From: Thermococcaceae archaeon
GTDB lineage: Archaea; Methanobacteriota_B; Thermococci; Thermococcales; Thermococcaceae
NCBI GenBank assembly: GCA_027064745.1
Contig: JAMOPD010000089.1
Location: 1 to 14,043, forward strand
Length of the DNA stretch: 14,043 nucleotides
Reading direction: 5' to 3'
Positions 1-6,761 of this stretch are shown piece by piece (the first letter of the stretch is position 1; each line of letters begins with the position of its first letter). Position numbers and translations under genes: made by a program. The notes beneath the pieces were generated by a model, which saw nothing but the letters and a program-made list of their open reading frames with translations, did not search any database and was not told the DNA's origin.

Positions 1-1304
1 CTGCTACACTAATGTTCCTCATCGCAATCTACAGTTACCGCTACCTTGAGGGCGAGGGTGGTTTGGAGTGGTACTATACACTCTACCTTGGCCTTGAGGC
101 CGGCTTACTCGGCGTCCTCTTGACTGGAGATGCGTTTAACCTCTTTGTCATGATTGAGGTTACGAGCATTGCGGCTTACGCCTTAGTCATGTACTACAGG
201 GACAGGGGTGATTCGGTAATTGCGGGCTTGAAGTACGCGCTGATTGGAGCGGTTGGAACGACGATGTACTTCCTAGCCTTAGGAGTCCTCTATTACGGCT
301 TTGGAACGCTGAACTTCGCAAACCTGAGCGCGCTGGTTCACGGGATGAGTTTTCCAGTGGTTGGGAAGCCCTATGGGGATGTAGTTATCGCTTCCGGGGT
401 TGCCTTGGCTTTAGCCACTTGGGCGTTCCTGATTAAAGCTGCTGTCTTCCCAAACCACTTCTGGCTTCCGGAGGCACACCCTGCAGCACCGAGTCCGATT
501 TCGGCAATCCTCTCGGGGCTTGTAGTTAACGTTGGCGTTTACGCTCTGGCCAGGTTCCTGTACACGGTTTACGGTGGGGCTTTAACTTCCAGCCTGTCCA
601 GTGTTGTTCACGCGCTCAGCGTCGTCCTAATGCTCCTTGGGGCGGTTTCGGCCCTCTTTGGAGCCTTAATGATGCTCGTGCAGAGGGACGTGAAAAGGCT
701 GATCGCCTACTCGACGGTAATGCACATGGGTTACCTTGTAATGGCTGTGGGCGTTGGAACCGAGCTGGCTTTGAGTGCAGCCATCTTCCACATGGTGAAC
801 CACGCTATCGCTAAGGCCTTGCTATTCCTCTCGGCTGGAGTGTTCATTCACGCTGTGGGCTCGAGGAATTTGGATGACTTTGCAGGGCTTGGAAGGAAAA
901 TGCCGGTAGCGACGTTCAGCTTGGCAATAGCTTCGTTAAGTCTCGTTGGCGTTCCGCCGTTCAACGTGTTCTTCAGTAAGCTATTACTCTTCAACGCGTT
1001 CTTGGATAAGAATCCAGTGCTGGCTTTGGTGCTGGTGGTTAGTTCGGTAACTGCCTTGGTGGCTTATGTTAGGGTGTTTTACGAGGTTTGGCTTGGGAAG
1101 CCGAGGGGGGACGTTGAGGCTGGGGAAAGCTGGGGTTTGAGTGGTGTTTGTTTGGTTTTGGCTTTGGCATGCATTGTTATTGGTTTGGTCGCCCCGTATG
1201 TGGTCAGTCACTATGTTGACCCTGCAGCCCTTCAGGTGGTGAGTTACAAGCTTTACATTCAGAAGGCCGTCGAGTACGCAGCAAAAATCAAGCTCAACCC
1301 CTAA
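1..1304 (+). CDS. Mrp/Mbh-type cation/proton antiporter subunit (MrpD/MbhH/NuoM family), 5'-truncated by the window edge
   Basis: This is an integral membrane subunit of the proton-conducting antiporter family shared by Mrp Na+/H+ antiporters, membrane-bound hydrogenases and complex I. In Thermococcales such modules couple H2, formate or CO metabolism to a sodium gradient. About 430 residues are visible. The frame is open to the window edge (codons for A-T-L precede the first ATG at 12), so the N-terminal membrane helices lie outside. Many hydrophobic helices are seen. Family hallmarks are the acidic helix FVMIEVTSIAAY (Glu near residue 49), the lysine helix WAFLIKAAVFPNHFWLPEAH (Lys near 143) followed by PSPISAILSG, RDVKRLIAYSTVMHMGY, and FHMVNHAIAKALLFL. 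The hydrophilic tail runs to LNP. No partner subunit follows, so it is probably the last gene of its operon, as mrpD-type genes often are. I cannot tell Mrp-associated from hydrogenase-associated versions with the upstream genes missing. Confidence 0.88.
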   Translation, partial: ATLMFLIAIYSYRYLEGEGGLEWYYTLYLGLEAGLLGVLLTGDAFNLFVMIEVTSIAAYALVMYYRDRGDSVIAGLKYALIGAVGTTMYFLALGVLYYGFGTLNFANLSALVHGMSFPVVGKPYGDVVIASGVALALATWAFLIKAAVFPNHFWLPEAHPAAPSPISAILSGLVVNVGVYALARFLYTVYGGALTSSLSSVVHALSVVLMLLGAVSALFGALMMLVQRDVKRLIAYSTVMHMGYLVMAVGVGTELALSAAIFHMVNHAIAKALLFLSAGVFIHAVGSRNLDDFAGLGRKMPVATFSLAIASLSLVGVPPFNVFFSKLLLFNAFLDKNPVLALVLVVSSVTALVAYVRVFYEVWLGKPRGDVEAGESWGLSGVCLVLALACIVIGLVAPYVVSHYVDPAALQVVSYKLYIQKAVEYAAKIKLNP

Positions 1305-1350
1305 ACTTGAGGTTATGAACGCCAGCCTTATCAATTTGCAAGCTAAATCT

Positions 1351-1388
1351 CCCTTTTCAAACTTTTTTCGATCAAAGGGGCCTTTTTA
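1351..1388 (+). terminator. Oligo-T transcription terminator region
   Basis: Three T-rich runs (TTTT, TTTTTT, TTTTT) lie 47-83 bp after the antiporter stop codon. Archaeal RNA polymerase terminates at such U-tracts without needing a hairpin. No gene follows on this strand for over 2 kb, which fits the end of the operon. Confidence 0.45.
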
Positions 1389-1587
1389 GTAGAGTAGGCG
1401 TCATCGGTTAAAGGACCCTGTCATTCCTCTTTCAAAAATGCATGAGGAATGGGCTAATAAAACTTTCTCACAATGATTCAAACAGGACTTCACTTAATAT
1501 GGGTTATTAAATTGAATTTTTAAGGGGAATGCACAAACTTACATAATGGGGGACTACTATGAGAAAATTTACTCATAGTGATTATTA

Positions 1588-1818
1588 TGAGGGCTGCTCT
1601 ATTTTAGAAAGGTATCATTTGATTATCCCGCCAAAATATTTATATTCAATTTTTTAAAATCGTTAGCTATTTTGTTGCATTTTGGATATTCTCCTCTATG
1701 GCCATTATCCTGCTTGAACGTGAAAATAATTTGAATGCTTTGTATGTGAGTGCTGTGGGCACTACTCAATTAGCGCCTGTTTATGTTGGATTAATTGCAG
1801 CGTTGATACTTTCAGGAT
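1588..1818 (+). pseudogene. Remnant of a membrane protein, possibly an ABC-2 type permease
   Basis: The frame from 1623 to the TAG at 1816 is open for 64 codons and strongly hydrophobic (YFVAFWIFSSMAIILL). It is followed by LERENNLNALYVSAVGTTQ, which resembles the E-R-E-x-x-L-x-A-L-x-V-S segment of ABC-2 permeases. Just upstream, another frame continues a similar pattern (LYFRKVSFDYPAKIF from about 1597), suggesting a frameshift, and a short in-phase MRAALF start is cut by a TAG near 1605. The frame ends inside a short inverted-repeat element (1807-1873), whose TTTCAGGATAG supplies the last codons and the stop. I infer a permease gene killed by frameshifts and by insertion or deletion at the element. 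The family call rests on eye-matching of one motif. Confidence 0.38.
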
Positions 1819-1873
1819 AGGCCAGACTGCCCTATACCGGATTTATCATCAGGCGCTCTCACAGCTGACAGTA
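1807..1873 (-). repeat. MITE-like element, copy 4 (inverted orientation)
   Basis: Reading plus, the copy starts TACTTTCAGGATAG and ends CTGACAGTA, so its ends are inverted repeats with one mismatch and a short deletion at the right end. The internal core ATACCGGATTTATCATCAG (1834-1852) is the reverse complement of the core in copies 1 and 2, with one base change. Flanking bases give GATAC on the left and GTATC on the right. It terminates the permease-like remnant. Confidence 0.75.
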
Positions 1874-2338
1874 TCGCACCATTTGTCGAAATTTTAAAAA
1901 TCATAGTTGGCCAGATATTTGAGATTAAATCCGCGTTTCACCCCCTCAATTAATGGTGCTCTTGTTCTGCTTACTTCTTAATGAGATAGTTGCAAATCCC
2001 AAAACACATGAACCTAAAGATAAATCTATCTCTATGTGATAATGTTGGAGATTGTGATGTAATGGATAATGTAATTTCTTGTGTTGTCAAATCATTTCTA
2101 GGAACTGGAAATAATGTGAATATTGTGTATTATCGACTGTTGAATACAACAATCCTATTTGTCATTGGACATAGATTGCATAAAAGTGATGCAAGCATAA
2201 GGTATATCACAGAGAAGGATGTGTTTTTCAGCATATTTTAATCGGCTTTCACTATCAATAAGGTTTGTCTACTATGTTACCATTATTAAATGTGGAAATT
2301 TAGCTCTTATGACTCCAATATGCCCATGTTACGTTGTT

Positions 2339-2801
2339 TTAATTCTCTTTAAGATCCTCCTCTAATACTGGCTTAACATTATCTACTATTATGCTGACTA
2401 TTTAGTATCCCTAGCAATATTAAGCTTCTAAAAGACTTTAAACTGGATGCCTTCTTAGTATTCCTCTGGCAATATCTTCCATGATAGAAATAAGGTTACT
2501 CTATAACATGTAATGGAGTTGTATCAATGAGAAAAGAGACTGAATCAGGTATCCATCTTGGGTAGACACTGTAGGAATCTAGATGACTATCAAGTTTTAG
2601 TTTTAGATGATCAAGTATATTTTACTTAGGCTTATCAACATTAAAATATCCTAGATCAGTTACATAATTATAAAGAGAGTTGTCATCTATATCCACAACA
2701 GTTAAATTAAATGCAGATTTCCCAAATTTAAGAATCTGCTCGTGAATGATGTTATCTCTTTTTAAGTCTTTTTTAGGATCTGTCAAATTACCTCCAGTTC
2801 A
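2339..2801 (-). pseudogene. Decayed coding region, unrecognised protein
   Basis: On the minus strand one frame stays protein-like for over 400 bases but is broken by TGA at 2799-2801, TAA at 2622-2624 and TAA at 2496-2498. Segments include DLKRDNIIHEQILKFGKSAF, VVDIDDNSLYNYVTDLGYFN and SVSFLIDTTPLHVIE. Near 2390 the coding pattern jumps frame to SIIVDNVKPVLEEDLKEN, ending at the TAA at 2339-2341. The same frame also continues upstream of 2801 to 3008, but that part is hydrophobic and may be chance. The FLIDTTP segment could be read as the first catalytic Asp of a DDE transposase, but that is speculation. I do not recognise the family. Confidence 0.4.
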
Positions 2802-3033
2802 TAACTGTGTCTGGGAGATACGTGAAAGACAATGAGTACAGGGAGATTTTAAAGAAACAATTAAAAATAAAACGAAGTCTTTCACAGTAACAGTTGTTAG
2901 GTTATAGATGTGTGAAAAATATCTCAAAACCATGAGCGCTAATTTATATATTGCAAATGCGTAGATAACCGTGAAAATGTAGAAATGAGCACTGTAAGAA
3001 TATACCACGGATTCATTTCACCTAACCAAAGAT

Positions 3034-3258
3034 TTACATATCACGAATACATAAATAACAGTGAAATTTTTGTACAATCGAAGGTTTTACGCATGGTTTT
3101 GGCATAAATATTTGTGAAGTTCCAACTCTAATCTTTCCATGCCATCTTGAAACAGCAATCACAAAATAATGTCAAATCCTAAAGTTCGCATACATAGCTT
3201 CGTTCCATAATTCCCGTGTATTCTTACATCGCTGGATCTCCTTTATTTCATTAGACAT
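3034..3258 (-). pseudogene. Possible decayed small coding region, unrecognised
   Basis: From ATG at 3258-3256 the frame encodes MSNEIKEIQRCKNTRELWNE and continues to a TGA at 3174-3172. After that single stop it stays open for another 45 codons, including SRWHGKIRVGTSQIFMPKP, up to TAA at 3036-3034. The composition is more protein-like than its surroundings. No family match is apparent, and part of the frame runs through copies of the 40-bp repeat. This may be chance. Confidence 0.2.
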
Positions 3259-3299
3259 TATGTTTTTGTAATTACATACCTCTCAATAATCCTCAAGAG

Positions 3300-3322
3300 T
3301 TAGCGTGAAAAATTCACGCTAA
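3300..3322. other. Perfect 10-bp hairpin
   Basis: The arms TTAGCGTGAA and TTCACGCTAA are perfectly complementary around an AAA loop, followed by a short T-rich tract (TGTTTTA). No gene ends nearby on either strand. It could be an end hairpin of a lost IS200/IS605-like element, a terminator remnant, or a protein binding site. Confidence 0.55.
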
Positions 3323-3529
3323 ATGTTTTAGACTTACCAGTTGTGATTAATTGTTGTTGCAATTGCATTTCCACTCATGCAAGAACCTCTCATAAATGTA
3401 AAGATTTACCTATAGTTTTAACACAAATAATAATGAAACAAATTGTCGTTTGGTACTTCATTGCAACCTTTGCTTTTCTCTTTGCGTATTCCAGCCACTA
3501 ACTTGAAAAGATCACTGCATAAAGGATCA

Positions 3530-3612
3530 TACTGTCAGGGTAACCTGTGAGAGCTCCTGATAATAAATCCGGTATAACTATTAAATGCGCTGTCTAACTT
3601 ATCCTGACAGTA
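3530..3612 (+). repeat. MITE-like element, copy 1 (most complete)
   Basis: This 83-bp copy begins TACTGTCAGGGTAA and ends TTATCCTGACAGTA, a 14-bp terminal inverted repeat with one mismatch, and both ends carry TA. The core CTGATAATAAATCCGGTAT is at 3557-3575. Inside, GAGAGC and GCTGTC can form a second, imperfect stem around the core. It ends 47 bp before the start codon of the YgjP gene, and its TATAACTATTAAATG stretch (from 3572) could act as a TATA region for that gene. Confidence 0.8.
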
Positions 3613-3659
3613 AAGGGTTATGGGAAAATTTTTCTACTCTTTCTTCCAGAAAGAATTCA

Positions 3660-4325
3660 ATGAGGAGCATAAATCTGAATGGCAGGGAAGTCAGGTATGA
3701 GGTGATTAAACGGCCTGTTAGATATCTACGGATTTATGTTATGCCAGAGGGATATCTTAAAGTTGTTTCACCAACTGAGGACGTGGAAGAATTCATCAGA
3801 AGGAAAAAGAGCTGGATTCTGGAAAAACTCGCACTTTTCGAGGAGATTCCATCGGAGGCCTTTGAGAGATTCCCTTTATTTGGAAGTTTTTATGAGATTG
3901 AAACGGGCGATAAAACCGGAATATACAAAAACAGGATTTACTATCGTGATTTGCCCCAGCTTGAGCGGTTTCTCAGAACTATCTTGAAAGAGAATCTTCT
4001 GAAACTTGTTAGCATGTATTCACCTTTAATCGGCCAATCCCCCAACAGAATTTTCATAAGAAAAAACAGGAGCAGATGGGGCAGCTGCTCTTCCAGAGGC
4101 AACCTAAGCTTCAATCTGATGGTTGTTTCACTGCCAGCTGAACTTATCGATTACCTTGTTGTCCATGAACTTGCCCATTTGATCGAGCTGAACCACAGCA
4201 GGAAGTTCTGGGACATCGTGAGCCGATTCCATCCAGATTACAAACAGAAAAGGGAGGAGCTCAGAAGGTGGTGGCTTATAGTGAGGAACAACCCCTACTG
4301 GAAGCTCATCATGAGATGCTGTTAG
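3660..4325 (+). CDS. YgjP/M48-type zinc metallopeptidase (DUF45 family)
   Basis: The protein (221 aa) belongs to the YgjP-like gluzincin family, SprT-like putative zinc proteases found in bacteria and archaea; the substrate is not known. The zinc site is visible as HELAH at residues 169-173, with the third ligand His in LNHSRKFW near 179. Just before it comes the family signature RWGSCSSRGNLSFN (139-152). The N-terminal half is a beta-rich domain ending in the charged EEFIRRKKSW helix. I chose ATG at 3660 because residues before it (from 3585) are translated repeat element. The ribosome binding site is weak (AGAAAG). The UPF0282 gene follows 99 bp downstream on the same strand but has its own TATA-like stretch. 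Confidence 0.85.
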   Translation: MRSINLNGREVRYEVIKRPVRYLRIYVMPEGYLKVVSPTEDVEEFIRRKKSWILEKLALFEEIPSEAFERFPLFGSFYEIETGDKTGIYKNRIYYRDLPQLERFLRTILKENLLKLVSMYSPLIGQSPNRIFIRKNRSRWGSCSSRGNLSFNLMVVSLPAELIDYLVVHELAHLIELNHSRKFWDIVSRFHPDYKQKREELRRWWLIVRNNPYWKLIMRCC

Positions 4326-4390
4326 GAGCCAACGCCTGACGATTATAAAGCCTGTGCATTACAAGCCCTCACAGCGTGCATCATGAAGGG

Positions 4391-4403
4391 CTAAAATTTT
4401 AAG
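4391..4403 (+). promoter_or_regulatory. Putative TATA box of the UPF0282 gene
   Basis: The AT-rich CTAAAATTTTAAG stretch is centred roughly 28 bp before the ATG at 4425. This would start the transcript at or just before the start codon, in keeping with the lack of a strong ribosome binding site. Confidence 0.4.
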
Positions 4404-4424
4404 GTTAGGCTCGTATTGAAAACC

Positions 4425-5336
4425 ATGAGGATAGTTCCCATAGCATCTGAAAGCCTCGGCGTTAGAAGTCTGGCGATTTTCGTGCAAATGGGAAAGCGAG
4501 GAATTTTGATCGATCCTGGCGCGGCTCTCGGGCCCAAGCGTTACGGCCTCCCGCCTGCTAAAGCGGAACTTGAGGCGCTGAATGAGGCAAGGCAGAAGAT
4601 TCAGGCCTATGCCAGAAAGGCAGATATAATAACAATCTCCCATTACCATTACGATCACCACACACCTTTCTTTGAGGGTATTTATGAGAGTTCATCCCCT
4701 GAAAGGGCAAGGGAGATCTATGAGGGTAAAATCCTCCTGATAAAGCATCCAAAGGATAATATAAACTTCAGCCAGAAAAAGCGCTCGTGGGTCTTTCTCA
4801 AAAGTGCCCAGCCAATAGCAGGAAAGATTGAATATGCCGATGGCAGATTCTTTGACTTCGGTGATTTCATCATGGAATTCTCCCCAGCGGTTCCCCATGG
4901 AAGTGAAGGTACAAAGCTCGGCTTCGTGATTATGGTGATGATCGACGACGGCACCAGAAGGATAATACACGCGAGCGATACCCAGTTCCTGAACCGAGTC
5001 TCTGCTGAATGGATAATCAAGCAGATGCCTGACTTGATAATAGGTGATGGCCCACCCACATATCTTGAAGGCTATCGGGTGAAAAATGCCTGGAAAACCG
5101 GCCTGGATAATCTCAATCTGATCATCAGGGAGACGAATGCTGAGCTGATCCTTGATCATCACCTAATAAGGGATAAGAGGTATCCCCGATTTTTTGAGGA
5201 GCTTGAAAAGCCTCCTAAGACCTTTGCAGGCTTCATGAAGGTTGAGGATAGACCTCTCGAAGCTTACAGAAAGGAGCTTCACAAAATAGAGAGGGGAGAA
5301 AAGGTGGAGCTACCCTTTCCTTACAGGATTAGTTAA
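4425..5336 (+). CDS. UPF0282 family metallo-beta-lactamase-fold hydrolase
   Basis: The 303-aa protein is an MBL-fold hydrolase of the archaeal UPF0282 family, widespread in Thermococcales and without an established substrate. The metal-binding motif is HYHYDHH at residues 73-79 (H-x-H-x-D-H). Further likely ligands are His158 in VPHGSEG, Asp185 in IHASD and His245/246 in LDHHLIRD. The conserved start IASESLGVRSLA and the IDPGAALGPKRYGLPP segment are typical of the family. Length is normal and the frame is intact. An upstream TTG (4416) is in frame, but family N-termini begin at the ATG. Its 3' end overlaps by 27 bp the dead minus-strand fragment at 5310-5490. Confidence 0.88.
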   Translation: MRIVPIASESLGVRSLAIFVQMGKRGILIDPGAALGPKRYGLPPAKAELEALNEARQKIQAYARKADIITISHYHYDHHTPFFEGIYESSSPERAREIYEGKILLIKHPKDNINFSQKKRSWVFLKSAQPIAGKIEYADGRFFDFGDFIMEFSPAVPHGSEGTKLGFVIMVMIDDGTRRIIHASDTQFLNRVSAEWIIKQMPDLIIGDGPPTYLEGYRVKNAWKTGLDNLNLIIRETNAELILDHHLIRDKRYPRFFEELEKPPKTFAGFMKVEDRPLEAYRKELHKIERGEKVELPFPYRIS

Positions 5337-5490
5337 TTCTCTCAGCGGGTATTCTTCTCTGAAACATTCCCTGGGTGAACTCTTTAGAAGTATCGTGTTC
5401 TCTATTAGCTCGTTTTCTTTAATAATGCCCTCAGTCAATATAACATAGCCGCTCACTCTGACTATCCATTCTTTAGGTATGATATTTCGA
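5310..5490 (-). pseudogene. C-terminal gene fragment, unrecognised, cut at a MITE-like element
   Basis: The minus strand is open for about 58 codons with convincing protein character: IPKEWIVRVSGYVILTEG, then IIKENELIENTILLKSSPRE, ending in ELTNPVRKG at TAG 5312-5310. It has no start codon of its own and begins exactly at the end of the repeat element at 5491. It could be the C-terminus of the SDR gene on the other side of the element or the end of a different gene joined by deletion. I do not recognise it as an SDR C-terminus. Confidence 0.45.
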
Positions 5491-5541
5491 TACTGTCAGG
5501 ATAACAGCCCGCATACCGGATTTATTATCAGGCGCTTTCAC
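5491..5541 (-). repeat. MITE-like element, copy 3 (one end lost)
   Basis: The copy starts with a perfect TACTGTCAGGATAA end at 5491 and carries the core ATACCGGATTTATTATCAG at 5513-5531, reading opposite to copies 1 and 2. After GGCGCTTTCAC the match stops and SDR-like sequence begins, so its far inverted repeat has been deleted. It sits between the two parts of dead minus-strand coding sequence. Confidence 0.75.
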
Positions 5542-5835
5542 TCTCATCAACCTCTGTGAAGTCCTTGAACCAGTATACGGTGTTGTTCATAATGATATCC
5601 GGCTCCCTGCTCTTCAAGGCCTCTCAAAGGGCATCTATTTCGACTTTCCGCGAGAGATTAACGCGATAGATATTCACATCACTTCCATCAGTTTCTTCAT
5701 ATCTCTCAGTCCAAACTCGTCTATATCCACAAGCTCCAGGTTTGTCCTCTCAAAGCAGTTACACGACCTATTCCCGAAGCAGCGCCGGTTATCAGGGCCC
5801 CTCAGGGAGATAAGCCTACCAATGGAGATATTCAT
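5542..5835 (-). pseudogene. Short-chain dehydrogenase/reductase (SDR), decayed N-terminal half
   Basis: On the minus strand the nucleotide-binding motif ALITGAASGIGR (TGxxxGIG) is encoded at 5799-5764. Other frames continue with ERTNLELVDIDEFGLRDMKK, the usual second strand with its acidic LVDID end, then SDVNIYRVNLSRKVEIDA and PDIIMNNTVYWFKDFTEVDE, where the NNAG motif has become NNTV. At least two frameshifts and an in-frame TGA (5626-5624) separate these pieces. An ATG at 5835-5833 follows a good GGTGA ribosome binding site, 46 bp after the TetR gene. The catalytic Ser-Tyr-Lys half is missing, and the coding sequence runs into the repeat element at 5541. I infer an operon partner of the TetR gene that was lost. 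Confidence 0.75.
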
Positions 5836-5881
5836 ACAATCACCGATTTATCTCTACGCTTTCCGGCAATAAATAGGTTTC

Positions 5882-6445
5882 TCACGACCGTTTTGAGCAG
5901 GTAAAGATTCGAAACGCCTCTTTTTTGGCCTCTTTAACCGATACCTCGTCCCGAAATACCATGTAGTCTAGGGCAAATCCATCCACCAGAGCCCCAAGGA
6001 GAAACGCCCTCGCCCGGGGATTTTCGGCTCCAATCTCTCTGAAAATATCCTCCAAAATCCGAAAGTACTGACTTCTGAAGGCTTTCCACACGTCTAGACC
6101 ATTCTTTTGCCTTAAGCTTTCCTCATAAACCTCAAGAAAGAAGTGTGAGAACTTAAGGCTCTGTATGACAAAGTCAAAGGATGCATCTATTATCGCCCAG
6201 AGCTTTTCCTCCGTGGATTCCAGCGGCTGAATCCTGGAAATAACCTCCCGTCCCCATATTTCAAGACCATAGAGGAGGGCTTCTTTTGCAAGCTCGTACT
6301 TGCTCGGAAAGTGGTGAAAAAGGCCACCTTTTGAGATACCTGCGTTTCTAGCTATCTCTTCCATTGAAACTTTGTGATATGACCTCTCGCTGAACAGCTT
6401 AAACGCAGCTTTTATTATTCGCCTCTTAGTTTCCTCGCCCTTCAT
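5882..6445 (-). CDS. TetR/AcrR family transcriptional regulator
   Basis: This is a 187-aa TetR-type repressor: an N-terminal helix-turn-helix DNA-binding domain (residues about 5-50) followed by an all-helical ligand and dimerisation domain. The DNA-binding part is textbook: RRIIKAAFKLFSERSYHKVS, then MEEIARNAGISKGGLFHHFP and SKYELA. The C-terminal domain has no recognisable ligand signature. I chose the ATG at 6445 because AGGTGG lies five bases ahead; a GTG nine bases further upstream is less likely. It starts 48 bp after the 88-aa gene and 46 bp before the dead SDR, all co-directional. The likely operator is the palindrome at 7216-7229 at the head of the operon, implying autorepression. 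Confidence 0.9.
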   Translation of the reverse strand: MKGEETKRRIIKAAFKLFSERSYHKVSMEEIARNAGISKGGLFHHFPSKYELAKEALLYGLEIWGREVISRIQPLESTEEKLWAIIDASFDFVIQSLKFSHFFLEVYEESLRQKNGLDVWKAFRSQYFRILEDIFREIGAENPRARAFLLGALVDGFALDYMVFRDEVSVKEAKKEAFRIFTCSKRS

Positions 6446-6493
6446 GATATCCACCTATCCCTACTCCTCCATAATCTAACAACCTCTTGAGTT

Positions 6494-6760
6494 CTATCCC
6501 TCAAATACTTTTCTTGGAGTTCGTGTGAACCGTTGGAAATCCAAAAAGAATTCGGCCGTCTTTGAGAAGTACTCCAGGATCAGGGCATCCTCACCCCACA
6601 GTATTATGATGACCGGTTCAACGTTTCCAAAATCGTGCAGCCCGGCTTCCGGGTAGCTGGGAAACACGGCGTTCAGACTGGTCTCCTCCTTGAGCTGCGA
6701 CGCAGAAGCCATAAAAAGGAGCGTCAGCTTCTCCACGACAGATTTGGTAATTGCCCTCAA
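6494..6760 (-). CDS. Hypothetical 88-aa protein, translationally coupled to flavodoxin
   Basis: I do not recognise this family. The start is a TTG at 6760-6758, five bases after a perfect GGAGGTGA that sits on the last codons of the flavodoxin gene; the flavodoxin TGA ends one base before the TTG. The frame stays open further upstream inside flavodoxin but without a start of this quality. The protein begins RAITKSVVEKLTLLFMASAS and contains FPSYPEAGLHDFGNVEPVII and ILEYFSKTAEFFLDFQRFTR. It looks soluble, alpha/beta, with no metal motif. Coupling to the flavodoxin suggests a shared function or complex. Confidence 0.65.
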   Translation of the reverse strand: MRAITKSVVEKLTLLFMASASQLKEETSLNAVFPSYPEAGLHDFGNVEPVIIILWGEDALILEYFSKTAEFFLDFQRFTRTPRKVFEG

Positions 6761-6761
6761 C

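Larger units (their letters stand above)
2941..3440. repeat. Diverged ~40-bp repeat family (three or four copies)
   Basis: Copies lie at 2941-2980, 3031-3070 and 3401-3440, with a weaker one near 3081-3119. The first two align without gaps at 29 of 40 identical bases; the second and third match at about 28 of 40 when the alignment is started near 3028 and 3400. The conserved ends are AAAGATTTAC-TAT on the left and AAATAA-A-TGAAA on the right, with a variable middle. Spacing is irregular, so this is not a CRISPR array. It could be an old minisatellite, repeated promoter-like sites, or repeats inside a dead gene. Confidence 0.5.
1305..3529. other. AT-rich region with no intact gene (gene graveyard)
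   Basis: This stretch is markedly more AT-rich than its flanks and I see no intact gene with a credible start and family match. It holds the two probable coding remnants, one doubtful one, the short repeats and the hairpin listed separately. A TTG-started open frame at 1990-2241 (83 codons) matches nothing I recognise and has no good ribosome binding site. A shorter ATG frame beginning at 1953 (28 codons, hydrophobic start) overlaps it. An inverted repeat, ACTATGAG and CTCATAGT with an 8-base loop, lies at 1556-1579. The pattern suggests old insertions and decayed accessory genes rather than a functional long intergenic region. Confidence 0.6.

Noticed and set aside
984..1334. Minus-strand open frame at the end of the antiporter gene
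   Set aside because: Low-complexity antisense shadow of a membrane protein gene with clear motifs.
1990..2241. 83-codon open frame on the plus strand as a gene
   Set aside because: TTG start, no ribosome binding site, no recognisable motif, and another equally plausible frame overlaps its start; left as part of the AT-rich remnant region.
2941..3440. CRISPR array
   Set aside because: Repeats are only about 70% identical, irregularly spaced, and have variable centres instead of constant repeats with unique spacers; no cas genes.
4359..5162. Open frames on the minus strand opposite the UPF0282 gene
   Set aside because: They mirror an intact, motif-rich plus-strand gene and show no family features.
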